Part shown: positions 8,942 through 18,960 of the stretch, piece after piece
Numbering within the stretch: position 1 is the first letter of the stretch
Layout: every line of letters begins with the position of its first letter
Source of the DNA: Aquimarina mycalae
GTDB lineage: Bacteria > Bacteroidota > Bacteroidia > Flavobacteriales > Flavobacteriaceae
Direction: 5' to 3'
Length of the DNA: 64,000 nt
NCBI RefSeq assembly: GCF_029906345.1
Contig: NZ_JARYGY010000008.1
Location: 62,001 to 126,000, forward strand
The notes under the pieces: model-generated
Databases searched by the model: none
Told to the model about the DNA's origin: nothing
What the model saw: only the letters and a program-made list of their open reading frames with translations
Translations under genes and position numbers: made by a program

Positions 8942-9691
8942 TTATCGATGCATACTATCTAAAATTTCCATTACTTCTACTTTTTTACGAACAGAAACAG
9001 GTACGTTTTCACCATTTTTTAGCATAAGATAACCTCCATCAGCTTTGATAAAAGCGCTAATGCATTGCAAGTTTACTAAATGGCTTTGATGTACTCGAAG
9101 AAATTGATAATTTTTGAGCATGTCTGCAAAATACTTTAGCGTCTTAGTAACAAATATTTTTTGTCCATCTTCTAGATAAAAAATAGTGTTATTGCTATCA
9201 GATTCACAACGAACAATATCATCAAGGCTAACAATGATAATTTTATCTAAGGTGTGTAATGAGATTTTGTCAGGCTTCTGTTCTGGAGCGGATAAAGTAT
9301 CTTTTAATATATTTAAGCGTTCTGTATTGGGTTGAATCTGTTCTTTTGCCTTAGTAATTGCTTGTGCTAACTCTTCATTAGAATATGGCTTTAATACATA
9401 ATCAATAGCCGCAAACTTGAAAGCTCTGATAGCATATTCATCACTAGCAGTTACAAAAATGATTTTAGATTTTAATTCAGGGAATATCTCCAAAACATCA
9501 AAACCAGTACCATCACCAAGCATAATATCCAGAAAAAGAATATCAGGTTCGTTGGTTCTTAATGACTTTGCCGCTTCTACTACGCTACGAGCCGTGTCAA
9601 TAATTTTTATTTCGGGATGATTAGTTTCCAGATCACTTTTTAAAAGTTGAAGCGCATCTGGCATATCTTCTACAATAATAGCTGTTAGCAT
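8942..9691 (-). CDS. LytTR-family response regulator
   Basis: This is a 249-residue regulator starting MLTAIIVEDMPDA. I chose this ATG because it begins directly at the receiver domain; an upstream in-frame ATG would add 25 residues overlapping the kinase gene. The receiver domain has the acidic ED pair (residues 8-9), phospho-acceptor Asp55 in ILFLDIMLG, and the Lys of VLKPYS. The LytTR domain fills the C-terminal third (FLRVHQSHLVNLQCI). The kinase gene ends 7 bases upstream, so the pair is co-transcribed. This kinase/regulator pairing is the LytS/LytR-like arrangement. Confidence 0.9.
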   Translation of the reverse strand: MLTAIIVEDMPDALQLLKSDLETNHPEIKIIDTARSVVEAAKSLRTNEPDILFLDIMLGDGTGFDVLEIFPELKSKIIFVTASDEYAIRAFKFAAIDYVLKPYSNEELAQAITKAKEQIQPNTERLNILKDTLSAPEQKPDKISLHTLDKIIIVSLDDIVRCESDSNNTIFYLEDGQKIFVTKTLKYFADMLKNYQFLRVHQSHLVNLQCISAFIKADGGYLMLKNGENVPVSVRKKVEVMEILDSMHR

Positions 9692-9698
9692 AATGTTG

Positions 9699-12600
9699 TT
9701 AATAATCAGTTTGTAATGGTATTCTGAATGATATCTGAGTTCCTGCCACAGAAGTATCTTCTTCAAGAATTTCTTTTATTTGTAAAGCATCTTTTCCTGA
9801 TATAGACTCTAGTCTTTCTCTAGTCACCGTAAGCGCCATAGATTGATGATCTGTTTTGACTTTTGCTTTTTGAGATTGAAAAATTCCTAGTCCGTTATCT
9901 AATACAGTACAATGTAAGAATTCTTCATTAGTATCAAACAAAACTTTTAATTTTCCATCTCTATTTCCTTTTAAAATACCGTGTCTTATGGCATTTTCAA
10001 CAAAAGGTTGGATAAGCATTGGAGGAATGAGAACTTCTTCAGGATCGAACTCTGAGTCTATAGAAATCGTATATTCAAATGACTTTGTAGCCATCAATTT
10101 TTCTACTTCTATATAATGCTTTAGTGTTTTCATTTCCTGATCAAGTGTAATGTGATCTTTCCTGGAGTTATATAGTGTTTCTCTAAGTAATGTTGCAAAA
10201 GTATTGATGGTACTATTCATTTTTGATGGGTTACTTGTTCCCATAGCTTTAATACCGTTTAGAACATTAAAAATGAAATGCGGATTCATTTGAAGTCTAA
10301 GTGCTTTTTGCTCTAGAGATAACAAATGATTTTGCATTTGTAGTCGTTCTCGTTCTTCGTTATTTTTTAGTTTTACTTTTCTTATATATGACAGTGTAAA
10401 TATCGTTAGAACAAGTAATAATATTCCTAGTAATGTTAGTTGAAACCATGCTTTTTTATAGATAGGACTATCGATAAAAATTTTAAAAGTAATTGGTTCA
10501 CTTTCTTCTGATCGATAATTCCGAGATTGGGCAGAAAAAGAATGAGCGCCATAAGCTAATCCAGCAAGTTTTTGTTTTTCTTCAGAAGACCACGGACTCC
10601 AGGCTTTACCATTGAGCTTGTAACGATATTCAATATCTTTGGGATGATCAAGATCTACTGTTTTATAGTTGAACGATAACTCTGTCTGCTCAGGAGTCAA
10701 CTGTAGTATCTTATTGTTTTTCCCCCAAGTAGTTAGATTTATAGAGTCCAGACTTTGGTAAGCTACCTCGATATTTTCAAAATAGATTTCGGGCTTAATG
10801 GTAGTTTTACTGATTTCTCCTGGTTCGTATTTAGTCAATCCATAAATAGCACCAAACCATAGATTTCCATTAGAGTCCTTTGAAATTGCATTTAGACATG
10901 TTTCTATTCCCAAAAAACCATCATTTCTTCCGTAATGAAAGATGTCGGTAATCTGATTGAGTAAATTAATTTCTATTCTATCTACTCCACGTTCTGTTCC
11001 AACCCATAAATTGTTTTGGTCGTCGAATATCATTTGATAGATATTTTTTGAATAGAGGTTTTTTTCCCCTTTTAATTTTTTAAATGAAAGCTCATCTTTT
11101 TCAAGATCAGCCCACCAAACTCCTTGCCCAGCGGTTCCGATGTATATTTTTTTATCTTTAAAAAGAAATGTATTTATTGCTACTTTTTGATGTAAAACAT
11201 TAGAATGGTGCGTAACCTTATTTTTCTTAACATATCCAATACCACCATTTTCGGTAGCGTACCATATTTTACCTTTCGGGCCTGGAATCATGTGTTTTAT
11301 TTCCAGGTTTTTAATACCATTTCTTTTTCTGAATTTTTTAATAGATTTTACTTTATTTCTCCTATAATCATAGATAAATCGAGTAATTCCTGAAGAGTAT
11401 GAAGCCGCCCAAACAGTGTCATTAGAAATATGAATAGACCTAATCCAATTTGATAAAAGACCTCTTTTTTTATTTATTATGTAATTTTTGGTTACCGTCT
11501 TTACAAGGGTATCTGTTGTAATGTTATTAGGATCATCAGTATTTTTGAATATACTATCGATTAGTTTGATTTCTTTATATAAAATACCTTTGCCTTCTGT
11601 ACCAGCCCAAATATTTCCCTTAGCATCGTTAGTAATCGTTTTGATTTTTATATCAGATATTCTTTCATCTTGCTCGATTTGATGTATATCGGTTGAGTCA
11701 ATTTTTATGAGCCCTGCTTCAGAATTAGATGCCCATATCTCATTATTGGCCGTGTGTACTGCATATACCCTATTTCCTTTCAATCCAGTGTCCTGATTAT
11801 AATGGGTAAAATTGTTATGAAAGTATTTATAAAAACCGCCTCCAGAAGTAGCAATCCAAATGTTGGATTGACGATCAGAAATACTTTTACTAATATTAGA
11901 AACGGCTAATCCATTTTTGCGATTAATTTTCTTTTTTAATTTATAGTTGCTTGCATCTAGTATAGAAATCCCTTCATTTTCAGTAGCAAACCACAATTCA
12001 TTATTATTGTGAATAGAAATGTTTTTTACATTTAAAGGAGATTGTATCCATTTGTTACCATAGCTTTTTGCATTTGTGTTGAGAACTAAAATCCCTTGAT
12101 TAATTGCAGAGGTAAATACTTTTTTATTATGATATAATGCTGAAGTGAAATTATGCGCACTATGTCTTACCATAATACTCGCATCTTTATGAATTTTGTT
12201 TAGTTTCCAAAGCCCTTTATTGGTTGCAACCCAAAACAATTTACCATCAAATACAATATCGTTTACGATGCTTATGTTGATTTTAGTATCTAACACCACT
12301 TTTTTTAGACCAACAGTGCTGTTGTATTTATGAATCCCTACGTTGGTAGCAAGAAAGATCTGATTATGGATTCTAAATATTTTATTGATCTGTAAACCTT
12401 CAATATTATGAAAATGCTTTTTCGTTTTTATAGAAAGCCCTCTTCTGGTTCCTATAAACAGGCTGTCATTCGAAAAATGTAATGCGTGGATATAATTAGA
12501 TAGTAGTCCATCATCTTCATTCCAGATTTTAAACTCTTCTCCATTAAACCTACATAGTCCACCACCTCTAGTACCTAACCACAAATATCCTATGTCATCT

Positions 12601-12767
12601 TGGATGATGTCTAGTACCTGAGATTGCGGAAGACCATCTTCTAACGTATAGGCTCTAAGCCCATTATTTTGTGCAGATAGAAGTTGGACCGAAAAAATCC
12701 AAAGAAGTAATGATAATAGATAGTAGCTAATACGATGGGGGCTCATAAAACTAAGGTTTGACAGCAA
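9699..12767 (-). CDS. Reg_prop / LytS-type sensor histidine kinase
   Basis: This is a 1022-residue membrane sensor. It has a signal peptide (ending LLSAQ), followed by a large periplasmic region of two-component beta-propeller repeats. The repeats have the recurrent W.GT..GG and LW.AT pattern (for example YLWLGTRGGG) and fill about residues 35-680. A Y_Y_Y immunoglobulin-like domain comes next (about 690-780), then one membrane helix and a coiled coil. The His_kinase (LytS) domain has NPHFIFNVLN (His830). The ATPase domain has PPMLIQPFVENAI and DNGLGI. Unlike hybrid Bacteroides regulators it has no attached receiver or AraC domain; the regulator is the separate LytTR gene downstream. A start at the eighth codon (MSPHRIS) is also possible. 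Confidence 0.9.
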   Translation of the reverse strand: MLSNLSFMSPHRISYYLLSLLLWIFSVQLLSAQNNGLRAYTLEDGLPQSQVLDIIQDDIGYLWLGTRGGGLCRFNGEEFKIWNEDDGLLSNYIHALHFSNDSLFIGTRRGLSIKTKKHFHNIEGLQINKIFRIHNQIFLATNVGIHKYNSTVGLKKVVLDTKINISIVNDIVFDGKLFWVATNKGLWKLNKIHKDASIMVRHSAHNFTSALYHNKKVFTSAINQGILVLNTNAKSYGNKWIQSPLNVKNISIHNNNELWFATENEGISILDASNYKLKKKINRKNGLAVSNISKSISDRQSNIWIATSGGGFYKYFHNNFTHYNQDTGLKGNRVYAVHTANNEIWASNSEAGLIKIDSTDIHQIEQDERISDIKIKTITNDAKGNIWAGTEGKGILYKEIKLIDSIFKNTDDPNNITTDTLVKTVTKNYIINKKRGLLSNWIRSIHISNDTVWAASYSSGITRFIYDYRRNKVKSIKKFRKRNGIKNLEIKHMIPGPKGKIWYATENGGIGYVKKNKVTHHSNVLHQKVAINTFLFKDKKIYIGTAGQGVWWADLEKDELSFKKLKGEKNLYSKNIYQMIFDDQNNLWVGTERGVDRIEINLLNQITDIFHYGRNDGFLGIETCLNAISKDSNGNLWFGAIYGLTKYEPGEISKTTIKPEIYFENIEVAYQSLDSINLTTWGKNNKILQLTPEQTELSFNYKTVDLDHPKDIEYRYKLNGKAWSPWSSEEKQKLAGLAYGAHSFSAQSRNYRSEESEPITFKIFIDSPIYKKAWFQLTLLGILLLVLTIFTLSYIRKVKLKNNEERERLQMQNHLLSLEQKALRLQMNPHFIFNVLNGIKAMGTSNPSKMNSTINTFATLLRETLYNSRKDHITLDQEMKTLKHYIEVEKLMATKSFEYTISIDSEFDPEEVLIPPMLIQPFVENAIRHGILKGNRDGKLKVLFDTNEEFLHCTVLDNGLGIFQSQKAKVKTDHQSMALTVTRERLESISGKDALQIKEILEEDTSVAGTQISFRIPLQTDY

Positions 12768-12840
12768 ATATAATCAAACTGATTTTTTGATTTTGTAAAC
12801 CCATGAAATACTTAGGTAAAAAGATGATTTTTGTAAAACC

Positions 12841-12905
12841 GTATACAAGCAGGCAGTTTTTTTGGGAAAAACAATTGGAAATAATTGGACGCGCCTGCCG
12901 TATAC
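12841..12905. repeat. composite inverted repeat upstream of the Reg_prop kinase
   Basis: GTATAC-AA-GCAGGC at 12841-12854 is mirrored by GCCTGC-C-GTATAC at 12893-12905, with 38 bases between. It lies 74-138 bases upstream of the kinase start, between it and the end of the 13026 gene. GC-rich arms in AT-rich DNA suggest a regulatory site or a remnant of a mobile element end. Neither can be decided from the sequence. Confidence 0.45.
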
Positions 12906-13025
12906 ATTGGTTTTGTATCTTAATAGAAAACCTTGAAGCTTAACACTATAGTGAAAAAAAATAGCACAGTACAGTATAATAAAATGATAGAGTAATAAAT
13001 ATTGTATTTCTCTTTGTTTTGTACA

Positions 13026-13592
13026 CTAGTAGCTTGTGATTGCTGTATTCTTTGGAGAATTAACCTTGTTATCATTCCAGGTAAAGCTTTGTTTTAGGTT
13101 TACGTATTTAATTTCTGATGTTTCTTTATAAAGTGTTTCGGTTTCTAATATATTACCCTCTATTCCATATTCTTGATTAGGGAATGTATACTGAGAATCT
13201 GTATTTGAATCTTCGCAATATATATTGGTTAATTGCGGAAGCGAAACAAGTTCATTGTCATTGGTAACCATAAAATAGTAGGTTTCTACTTGAGCACAAC
13301 AAGCTAAGTATTCTACTTCCATCTTAATCACCTCAGAGACCCCATCCAGACCAGGATTCTCTAAGGTGGTAATAAAGATGTCCTCAAAAAGTTCTGTGTC
13401 ATTAATCGTCAAAGTAGATAAGTTTTCAGAAATTCCCCCCAAACGAACCAGATTAACAATGCAAGTTGGATGTTCTGTCCCATTCTTTTTAATTTCGGTA
13501 ACTACTCTATACTTTTCTGTTTTCTGAAAACTTTGTGCTTTCATAAACTGAAACCCTATGATCAAAATGAAAAAAATAATAACATTTTTCAT
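13026..13592 (-). CDS. exported hypothetical protein
   Basis: This is a 188-residue protein with a clear signal peptide (residues 1-20, hydrophobic IIFFILIIGF, ending KAQS). The mature part is strand-rich and acidic, with a Cys-Cys pair (YLACCAQVETYYF near residues 95-107) and two further cysteines. No known domain is visible and there is no lipobox or T9SS tail, so it is probably periplasmic. It stands alone between the kinase operon and the divergent methyltransferase. Confidence 0.65.
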   Translation of the reverse strand: MKNVIIFFILIIGFQFMKAQSFQKTEKYRVVTEIKKNGTEHPTCIVNLVRLGGISENLSTLTINDTELFEDIFITTLENPGLDGVSEVIKMEVEYLACCAQVETYYFMVTNDNELVSLPQLTNIYCEDSNTDSQYTFPNQEYGIEGNILETETLYKETSEIKYVNLKQSFTWNDNKVNSPKNTAITSY

Positions 13593-13891
13593 AACAGTAT
13601 ATTTTGAGGTTGATTATTTGTACGAAAATATGTACTAAAAAGGGTTTGATTAAAGGGTTTTTAGTATTCGTTGGAATTGAATTAGAATTCGTAAAAGGTT
13701 TTTCGATTAAAAGGAAAACATCTTAATATCCATAGAAATAACCAGCCGTTTAGATATAGCTTTCAGTACATTAAGTGGTTATAAATTGGTGTGCTCCAAT
13801 TAATATATGGATTTCTTTTAATTCTAAGTTAATTGCTTAAAAATTTTAATAGATAGTATTGATAAGAGATTGCTCTTTATATTTTTGTAGT

Positions 13892-14365
13892 ATGATTGAT
13901 AATTTTGAAAATGAGTTTTTTGGCATAGGGATTCAAAACGGAAAAACTCCAGAAAATCTTGGTGTACTATGGCGTACAGCACAAAATATGGGAGCTAGTT
14001 ATATTTTTACTATCGGCAATCGATATGCTAAGCAAGCTTGTGATACTCATAATGCGGTAAAAGCAATGCCTTATTTTCATTATGATACGTTTCAGGATTT
14101 TTATCAGCATCTTCCTAAGGGAGCAATGCTTGTAGGAGTAGAATTAACGGATGAAGCAGTGTCTTTGGAGACATTTAATCATCCTAAGCGTTGTGTTTAT
14201 CTTTTGGGCGCAGAAGATCATGGATTATCTAAGGTTGCTATAGAAAAATCACATTTCTTAATCAAATTTACTTCAGAGTTAAGTGTCAATGTTGCCGTGG
14301 CGGGTAGCATAGTAATGTATGATAGAGGGATTAATAAACCTCGATTTATTAGAAATAAACAGTGA
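13892..14365 (+). CDS. TrmH/SpoU-family RNA 2'-O-methyltransferase
   Basis: This is a 157-residue SPOUT-fold methyltransferase that transfers methyl from S-adenosylmethionine to RNA. The three family motifs are present: NLGVLWRTAQNMGA (motif 1, near the N-terminus), YLLGAEDHGLS (motif 2) and SVNVAVAGSIVMYDR (motif 3). These form the knotted SAM-binding site. The length fits the short SpoU types without an extra N-terminal domain. I chose the ATG at 13892; a TTG 33 bases upstream would add a non-conserved stretch. The exact RNA substrate (tRNA or rRNA position) cannot be told from the sequence. Confidence 0.85.
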   Translation: MIDNFENEFFGIGIQNGKTPENLGVLWRTAQNMGASYIFTIGNRYAKQACDTHNAVKAMPYFHYDTFQDFYQHLPKGAMLVGVELTDEAVSLETFNHPKRCVYLLGAEDHGLSKVAIEKSHFLIKFTSELSVNVAVAGSIVMYDRGINKPRFIRNKQ

Positions 14366-14460
14366 TTTTAAGAAGTTTTTAAACATTGTACTACTTATTT
14401 TAAATTTTGTATAGAGACAAGAATTCATTTTTATAGTACATTTATAGCACTATAAATCCT

Positions 14461-15813
14461 ATGTTCGAAAAAATAGAAACTAGTATTAAAATGTTTAGTT
14501 CCTGGATATGGGATTGGCCATTACTTATTCTTTTGGTTGGTGGCGGATTGTTTTTTCTAATATATTCTCGTTTTACCCCTTTTTTTTACTTTAAACATGC
14601 TATTGATATCCTTAGGGGTAAATTTGATCATGAAAATGCTCCTGGTCAATTGAGCCATTTTCAAGCCTTGTCGTCAGCTATTGCTGCTACGGTTGGAATG
14701 GGAAATATAAGCGGTGTAGCTGTGGCGTTGGTGATGGGAGGTCCTGGTGCGATTTTCTGGATGTGGATTAGTGCATTGATAGGAATGGCTACTAAGTTTT
14801 ATACCTGTACACTTGCGGTAATGTATAGGTCAGAGAGCAAAGAAGGAGTAATGTTAAGTGGTCCTATGTATGTAATCACAGAAGGATTAGGGAGGCATTG
14901 GAGACCACTAGCGGTTTTCTTTGCATTAGCAGGGTTAATAGGTACATTACCCGCTTTTACGGCGAATCAACTTACACAAACACTTATAGATGTATTTCAA
15001 TGGGATGATCAGAATAAACTGTATATAGGTATTGTATTAGCTTGTATAGCATCTTTTGTGATCTTAGGAGGAATTAAAAGAATAGGGCTTGTGGCGAGCA
15101 AGTTAGTTCCTTTAATGGTGATTTTGTATTTCATTACCGTCCTCACTATTTTGGTATTACAGATAGATAAGGTTCCAGAGATGTTTTTGTTGATTTTTTC
15201 AGATGCTTTTTCTGGAGAAGCGGTAGCTGGAGGAGCTTTGGGGTATTTAATTAAGACTGGAGTAAAACGAGCGGCTTTTTCTAACGAAGCAGGAATCGGT
15301 ACTGCGCCAATAATGCACGGTACGGCAAAAACCAATGAACCTATACGAGAAGGATTGGTGGCAATGATAGGTCCAGCAATCGATACATTATTAGTATGTA
15401 CATTAACCGCATTAGCTATTTTATCTACGGGAGTTTGGAAACATTCTGATGATAATGGAATTTCACTAACATTAGAAGCTTTTAATTCTGTGTTGCCTTA
15501 TGGGATAGGGAATGGAATCGTAATTGTTATGGTGCTTGTTTTTGCATTTTCTACCTTGTTCTCATATTCTTATTATGGAGTCACTTGTTTAGGTTTTTTA
15601 ACAAAACCTAAATATGGAAAGTATTATAATTACATATATATTCTATCGATTGTAGTTGCTGCAGTAGTTAAGATAGATTTTGCAATTAATTTAATTGATA
15701 GCGCATTTGCATTAATGGCAATACCAACCGTAATTTCAGGATTATTACTAGCTAAAAAAGTAAATGTTAGGGCAAAAAGTTATTTCGAAAAATTGAAAAC
15801 AAGTGTTAAATAA
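14461..15813 (+). CDS. sodium:alanine/glycine symporter (AGCS family)
   Basis: This is a 450-residue inner-membrane transporter with about ten or eleven membrane helices. The AGCS signatures are visible: AAT-VGMGNISGVA at about residues 74-86 and GGPGAIFWMW at about 92-101. The later segment FSNEAGIGTAPIMHG is also typical of AlsT/DagA-like proteins. Family members import alanine or glycine with sodium, and some D-alanine or glutamine. The gene is close behind the methyltransferase but 95 bases separate them. It converges with the PorE-like gene (15 bases between the stops), leaving little room for a terminator. Confidence 0.92.
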   Translation: MFEKIETSIKMFSSWIWDWPLLILLVGGGLFFLIYSRFTPFFYFKHAIDILRGKFDHENAPGQLSHFQALSSAIAATVGMGNISGVAVALVMGGPGAIFWMWISALIGMATKFYTCTLAVMYRSESKEGVMLSGPMYVITEGLGRHWRPLAVFFALAGLIGTLPAFTANQLTQTLIDVFQWDDQNKLYIGIVLACIASFVILGGIKRIGLVASKLVPLMVILYFITVLTILVLQIDKVPEMFLLIFSDAFSGEAVAGGALGYLIKTGVKRAAFSNEAGIGTAPIMHGTAKTNEPIREGLVAMIGPAIDTLLVCTLTALAILSTGVWKHSDDNGISLTLEAFNSVLPYGIGNGIVIVMVLVFAFSTLFSYSYYGVTCLGFLTKPKYGKYYNYIYILSIVVAAVVKIDFAINLIDSAFALMAIPTVISGLLLAKKVNVRAKSYFEKLKTSVK

Positions 15814-15828
15814 AAAGTAGATGTAGGA

Positions 15829-17841
15829 TTACTTCCTTACAATAAACTCACTTCGCCTATTTTCTTGATGTTGCTCTTCAGTACAAGGTACACCATTGCC
15901 ACAATCATTAATAAGCCTTCGTTCTCCATATGCCTTACCTCTTATTCGTCTCCAGTTGATTCCACCATTTCGTATAATATATCGCACAGTTGCACGCATA
16001 CGTTTAACACTTAATTTTTTATTGTACCAGTAACTTGATCTGCTATCTGTATGAGAACGAACCTCTATTTTTAGTTTAGGGTTTTGTTTCATTACCGCAA
16101 TTACTTTTTGTAAATCGGCTTCTGCATCGACTCTAATTTCATCATTATCAAGATCAAAGAAAATAGTATTCAATTGTAAAGGATCTACAATATCATCACC
16201 AATATTAACAGGTTCTGAGGTAGTAGATAATAATTTTTCTTTTACAAACTCGATAGGAACATTGTTTGTGGTTTCATACGTGTCTTTTGATCTAAAAATG
16301 ATGTCATTAGGGTTAAATCCATCAATAGAAGCTCTTATAATGTATTGTTCATCACAATCAACTTCAAAGCTATATCCGCCATTGACTGCGGATTTTATCG
16401 TACTCAGGATGTTTCCGTCATTGTCTATTAAGGAGACATCTACATCGGCTAAAGGTTCTTTGGTTTCACTATCAGTAATTATGCCCGTTAGGTATTCTTT
16501 GCAAGTGGTAATTAATTCCTCAGTTTGTCGAAAACTATAAATATCGTCGTTTCCTTTACCTCCTTTTCGGTTACTGGCAAAGTATCCAGTTTTATTTTCT
16601 TCATTTAAAACAAAAGAAAAATCATCTTTAGAGCTATTTATTGGTTTACCTACATTAAACACTTCAGAAACACCATCATCTATAGAAATAGCTACAAAAA
16701 CATCCAATCCTCCTAATCCAACATGTCCGTCACTAGCAAAGTACAATCGCCCACTATCACTTATATAAGGAAATGTTTCTCTGCCTTCGGTATTAATATC
16801 ATCTCCCAGGTTTTTAGGTTTTCCATATTTCCCACCAGGAAGAACGTCTACAACAAATAAATCAGATCTTCCTCTGGTACCTTTCATATCACTGGCAAAA
16901 TATAATTGTTTTCCATCGGGACTCAATGCTGGATGAGAAATTGAATAATTATCACTATTAAATGGAAGTTCTGTGATATTAGACCATTTCCCGTTAACAA
17001 AAGTAGCTTTGTATAACTTTAATAAAACCACACCTTTTCTACTCTTACCTAATTTATTATTGGTGAAATTATTTCTGGTAAAGTAGACTGTTTTGCCATC
17101 TTTAGTAAAACTAGTAGAGGATTCATGAAACTTAGTGTTGATTTTTCCTTTTAATTTTACAGGTTCTGCTGCAGAAACCTCATCTTTTCCAATTACAGAT
17201 GAAAAAAGATCCAAAAATGGCATCTGATTCCACTCATGGATTTTAGACCTTTTGCCACGTGAAGAAGCAAAAACGATCTGACCTTTATGATCAAAACTAG
17301 GCGCATAATCAGAATACTCAGAGTTAATACCCAGCGTATATAAATCATACTTTCCAGATTGCATTTCTATAAAATGAAGGTAATCGCGCTTATTTACAAA
17401 AGATTTTGCACGTTTATCGTTTCCAGTTAACATATTAAACCTTTCCATAATAGCGTCAGAATCTTTATACCGTTCTACGCTTTTTAAACTTTGGGCGTAC
17501 CTAAATAAGTATTCTGGTTTTATTCCTTCAGAAAAGTTTGTGATTAGTTTTTCATACCATTGCACGGATTCTTCCAACTCGCCAGTAAAATAATAGGAAT
17601 CCGCAAGTTTTCTATACAAATCAGGAGAAGAATATCCTTGTTCTGCAACATTCAAGTAAATATCACGAGCATTTATATATGCAAGTGCCTCAAAACTTTG
17701 ATCCGCTTTTGTAAGTTGTTTATTTTTATCTTGCCCAAAACTTTGGTTTAACAGCAATAGTGATAACACTACGGATATACATAAATGTATTGAGTAATGT
17801 CTTTTCACATATGATAAAAAAGAAATAGAATAGTTTGTCAA
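15829..17841 (-). CDS. PorE-like OmpA-family protein (TPR, WD40-like PD40, OmpA)
   Basis: This is a 670-residue envelope protein. In order it has a signal/anchor segment (about 15-36, ending SFGQ), TPRs (about 40-130) and PD40/WD40-like beta-propeller repeats (about 165-440, with SPDGKQLYFASD). A carboxypeptidase-regulatory-like fold (about 450-540) and a C-terminal OmpA domain (about 560-670, FFDLDNDEIR and RSHTDSR) follow. The OmpA domain binds peptidoglycan. This is the domain order of PorE, which links the type IX secretion machinery to the cell wall. Flavobacteria have several paralogues, so this one may be PorE itself or a PorP/SprF-partner variant. No PorP/SprF gene adjoins it here. 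Confidence 0.8.
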   Translation of the reverse strand: MTNYSISFLSYVKRHYSIHLCISVVLSLLLLNQSFGQDKNKQLTKADQSFEALAYINARDIYLNVAEQGYSSPDLYRKLADSYYFTGELEESVQWYEKLITNFSEGIKPEYLFRYAQSLKSVERYKDSDAIMERFNMLTGNDKRAKSFVNKRDYLHFIEMQSGKYDLYTLGINSEYSDYAPSFDHKGQIVFASSRGKRSKIHEWNQMPFLDLFSSVIGKDEVSAAEPVKLKGKINTKFHESSTSFTKDGKTVYFTRNNFTNNKLGKSRKGVVLLKLYKATFVNGKWSNITELPFNSDNYSISHPALSPDGKQLYFASDMKGTRGRSDLFVVDVLPGGKYGKPKNLGDDINTEGRETFPYISDSGRLYFASDGHVGLGGLDVFVAISIDDGVSEVFNVGKPINSSKDDFSFVLNEENKTGYFASNRKGGKGNDDIYSFRQTEELITTCKEYLTGIITDSETKEPLADVDVSLIDNDGNILSTIKSAVNGGYSFEVDCDEQYIIRASIDGFNPNDIIFRSKDTYETTNNVPIEFVKEKLLSTTSEPVNIGDDIVDPLQLNTIFFDLDNDEIRVDAEADLQKVIAVMKQNPKLKIEVRSHTDSRSSYWYNKKLSVKRMRATVRYIIRNGGINWRRIRGKAYGERRLINDCGNGVPCTEEQHQENRRSEFIVRK

Positions 17842-18054
17842 AATGGTCCCAGTATTTTAATGAATTACTTGTTTTCGTGGGGTTTTGAAAACGTACTGGA
17901 ATTAAATTTACGAAAAATTACCAAAATGCCTAGGTTGTAGATTGATTTTTTACATTAGTCATAATCTACTCGAGTTAATTGTAAAGAAGATCTCAATCTA
18001 CAAAAAGGTAGAAATAATCATTTACAGCTTTAAGACATTTGAATAATAATCAAC

Positions 18055-18062
18055 TAACTTTG
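18055..18062 (+). promoter_or_regulatory. Bacteroidota -7 element of the era promoter
   Basis: TAACTTTG matches the TAnnTTTG -7 consensus of Bacteroidota housekeeping promoters and lies 16 bases before the era ATG. No clear -33 TTG at ideal spacing is visible. Confidence 0.5.
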
Positions 18063-18078
18063 CACTAAAATTTTATCT

Positions 18079-18960
18079 ATGGGTCATAAAGCTGGTTTTG
18101 TAAATATAATTGGAAATCCCAATGTAGGGAAATCCACATTAATGAATGCTTTTGTGGGAGAGAGATTGTCTATAATTACTTCTAAAGCTCAAACTACAAG
18201 ACATCGAATTTTAGGGATAGTTAATGGTGATGATTTTCAGGTTATTCTATCTGATACTCCAGGAATTATAAAACCTGCATACGAATTACAAGAATCCATG
18301 ATGGGATTTGTGAAATCTGCTTTTGAAGATGCAGATGTTCTTATTTATATGGTAGAGATAGGAGAAAAAGCGCTCAAAGATGAAGCATTTTTTAATAAGA
18401 TTACGAATGCTAAAATTCCAGTATTTTTATTATTAAATAAGATTGATCAATCCAATCAGGAACAATTAGAAGAACAAGTACAATTCTGGACAGAAAAAGT
18501 ACCTAATGCAGAAATGTATCCAATCTCGGCTTTGGAAAATTTTAATGTCAAAGAAGTTTTTAATAGAATTGTTGAGTTGTTGCCAGATTCACCTCCTTTT
18601 TACCCTAAAGACCAGTTAACAGATAAACCTGAACGTTTCTTTGTAAATGAAGCAATTCGTGAGAAGATTTTAATACATTATAAAAAGGAGATTCCATACT
18701 CAGTTGAGGTAGAGACAGAAGAGTTTTTTGAAGATGAAAAAATCATTAGAATTAGATCTGTTATTATGGTTGAACGGGATTCTCAAAAAGGAATAATAAT
18801 AGGACATAAAGGTTCTGCACTAAAAAGAGTTGGAGTAGAAGCCCGCAAAGAATTAGAAAAGTTTTTTGGAAAACAGATTCATATCGAGTTGTATGTAAAG
18901 GTTAATAAAAACTGGCGAAATAGTGAAAAACAACTAAAACGGTTTGGATATAATCGTTGA
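18079..18960 (+). CDS. era: GTPase Era
   Basis: This is a 293-residue ribosome-assembly GTPase that binds the 3' end of 16S rRNA and helps mature the 30S subunit. The N-terminal G domain has GNPNVGKST (G1, about 12-20), DTPG (G3), and NKID (G4). A type II KH RNA-binding domain follows, with GIIIGHKGSALKRVG near residues 237-251. The length agrees with Era from other bacteria. It is a single gene with its own promoter. The 399-base gap downstream separates it from the large T9SS gene. Confidence 0.97.
   Translation: MGHKAGFVNIIGNPNVGKSTLMNAFVGERLSIITSKAQTTRHRILGIVNGDDFQVILSDTPGIIKPAYELQESMMGFVKSAFEDADVLIYMVEIGEKALKDEAFFNKITNAKIPVFLLLNKIDQSNQEQLEEQVQFWTEKVPNAEMYPISALENFNVKEVFNRIVELLPDSPPFYPKDQLTDKPERFFVNEAIREKILIHYKKEIPYSVEVETEEFFEDEKIIRIRSVIMVERDSQKGIIIGHKGSALKRVGVEARKELEKFFGKQIHIELYVKVNKNWRNSEKQLKRFGYNR

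Noticed and set aside
9692..9766. Longer N-terminus for the LytTR regulator
   Set aside because: It overlaps the kinase gene and adds residues outside the receiver domain.
15009..15335. Open frame on the opposite strand of the AGCS symporter gene
   Set aside because: It is the mirror of a strong coding region, has no own promoter and no protein-like family features.
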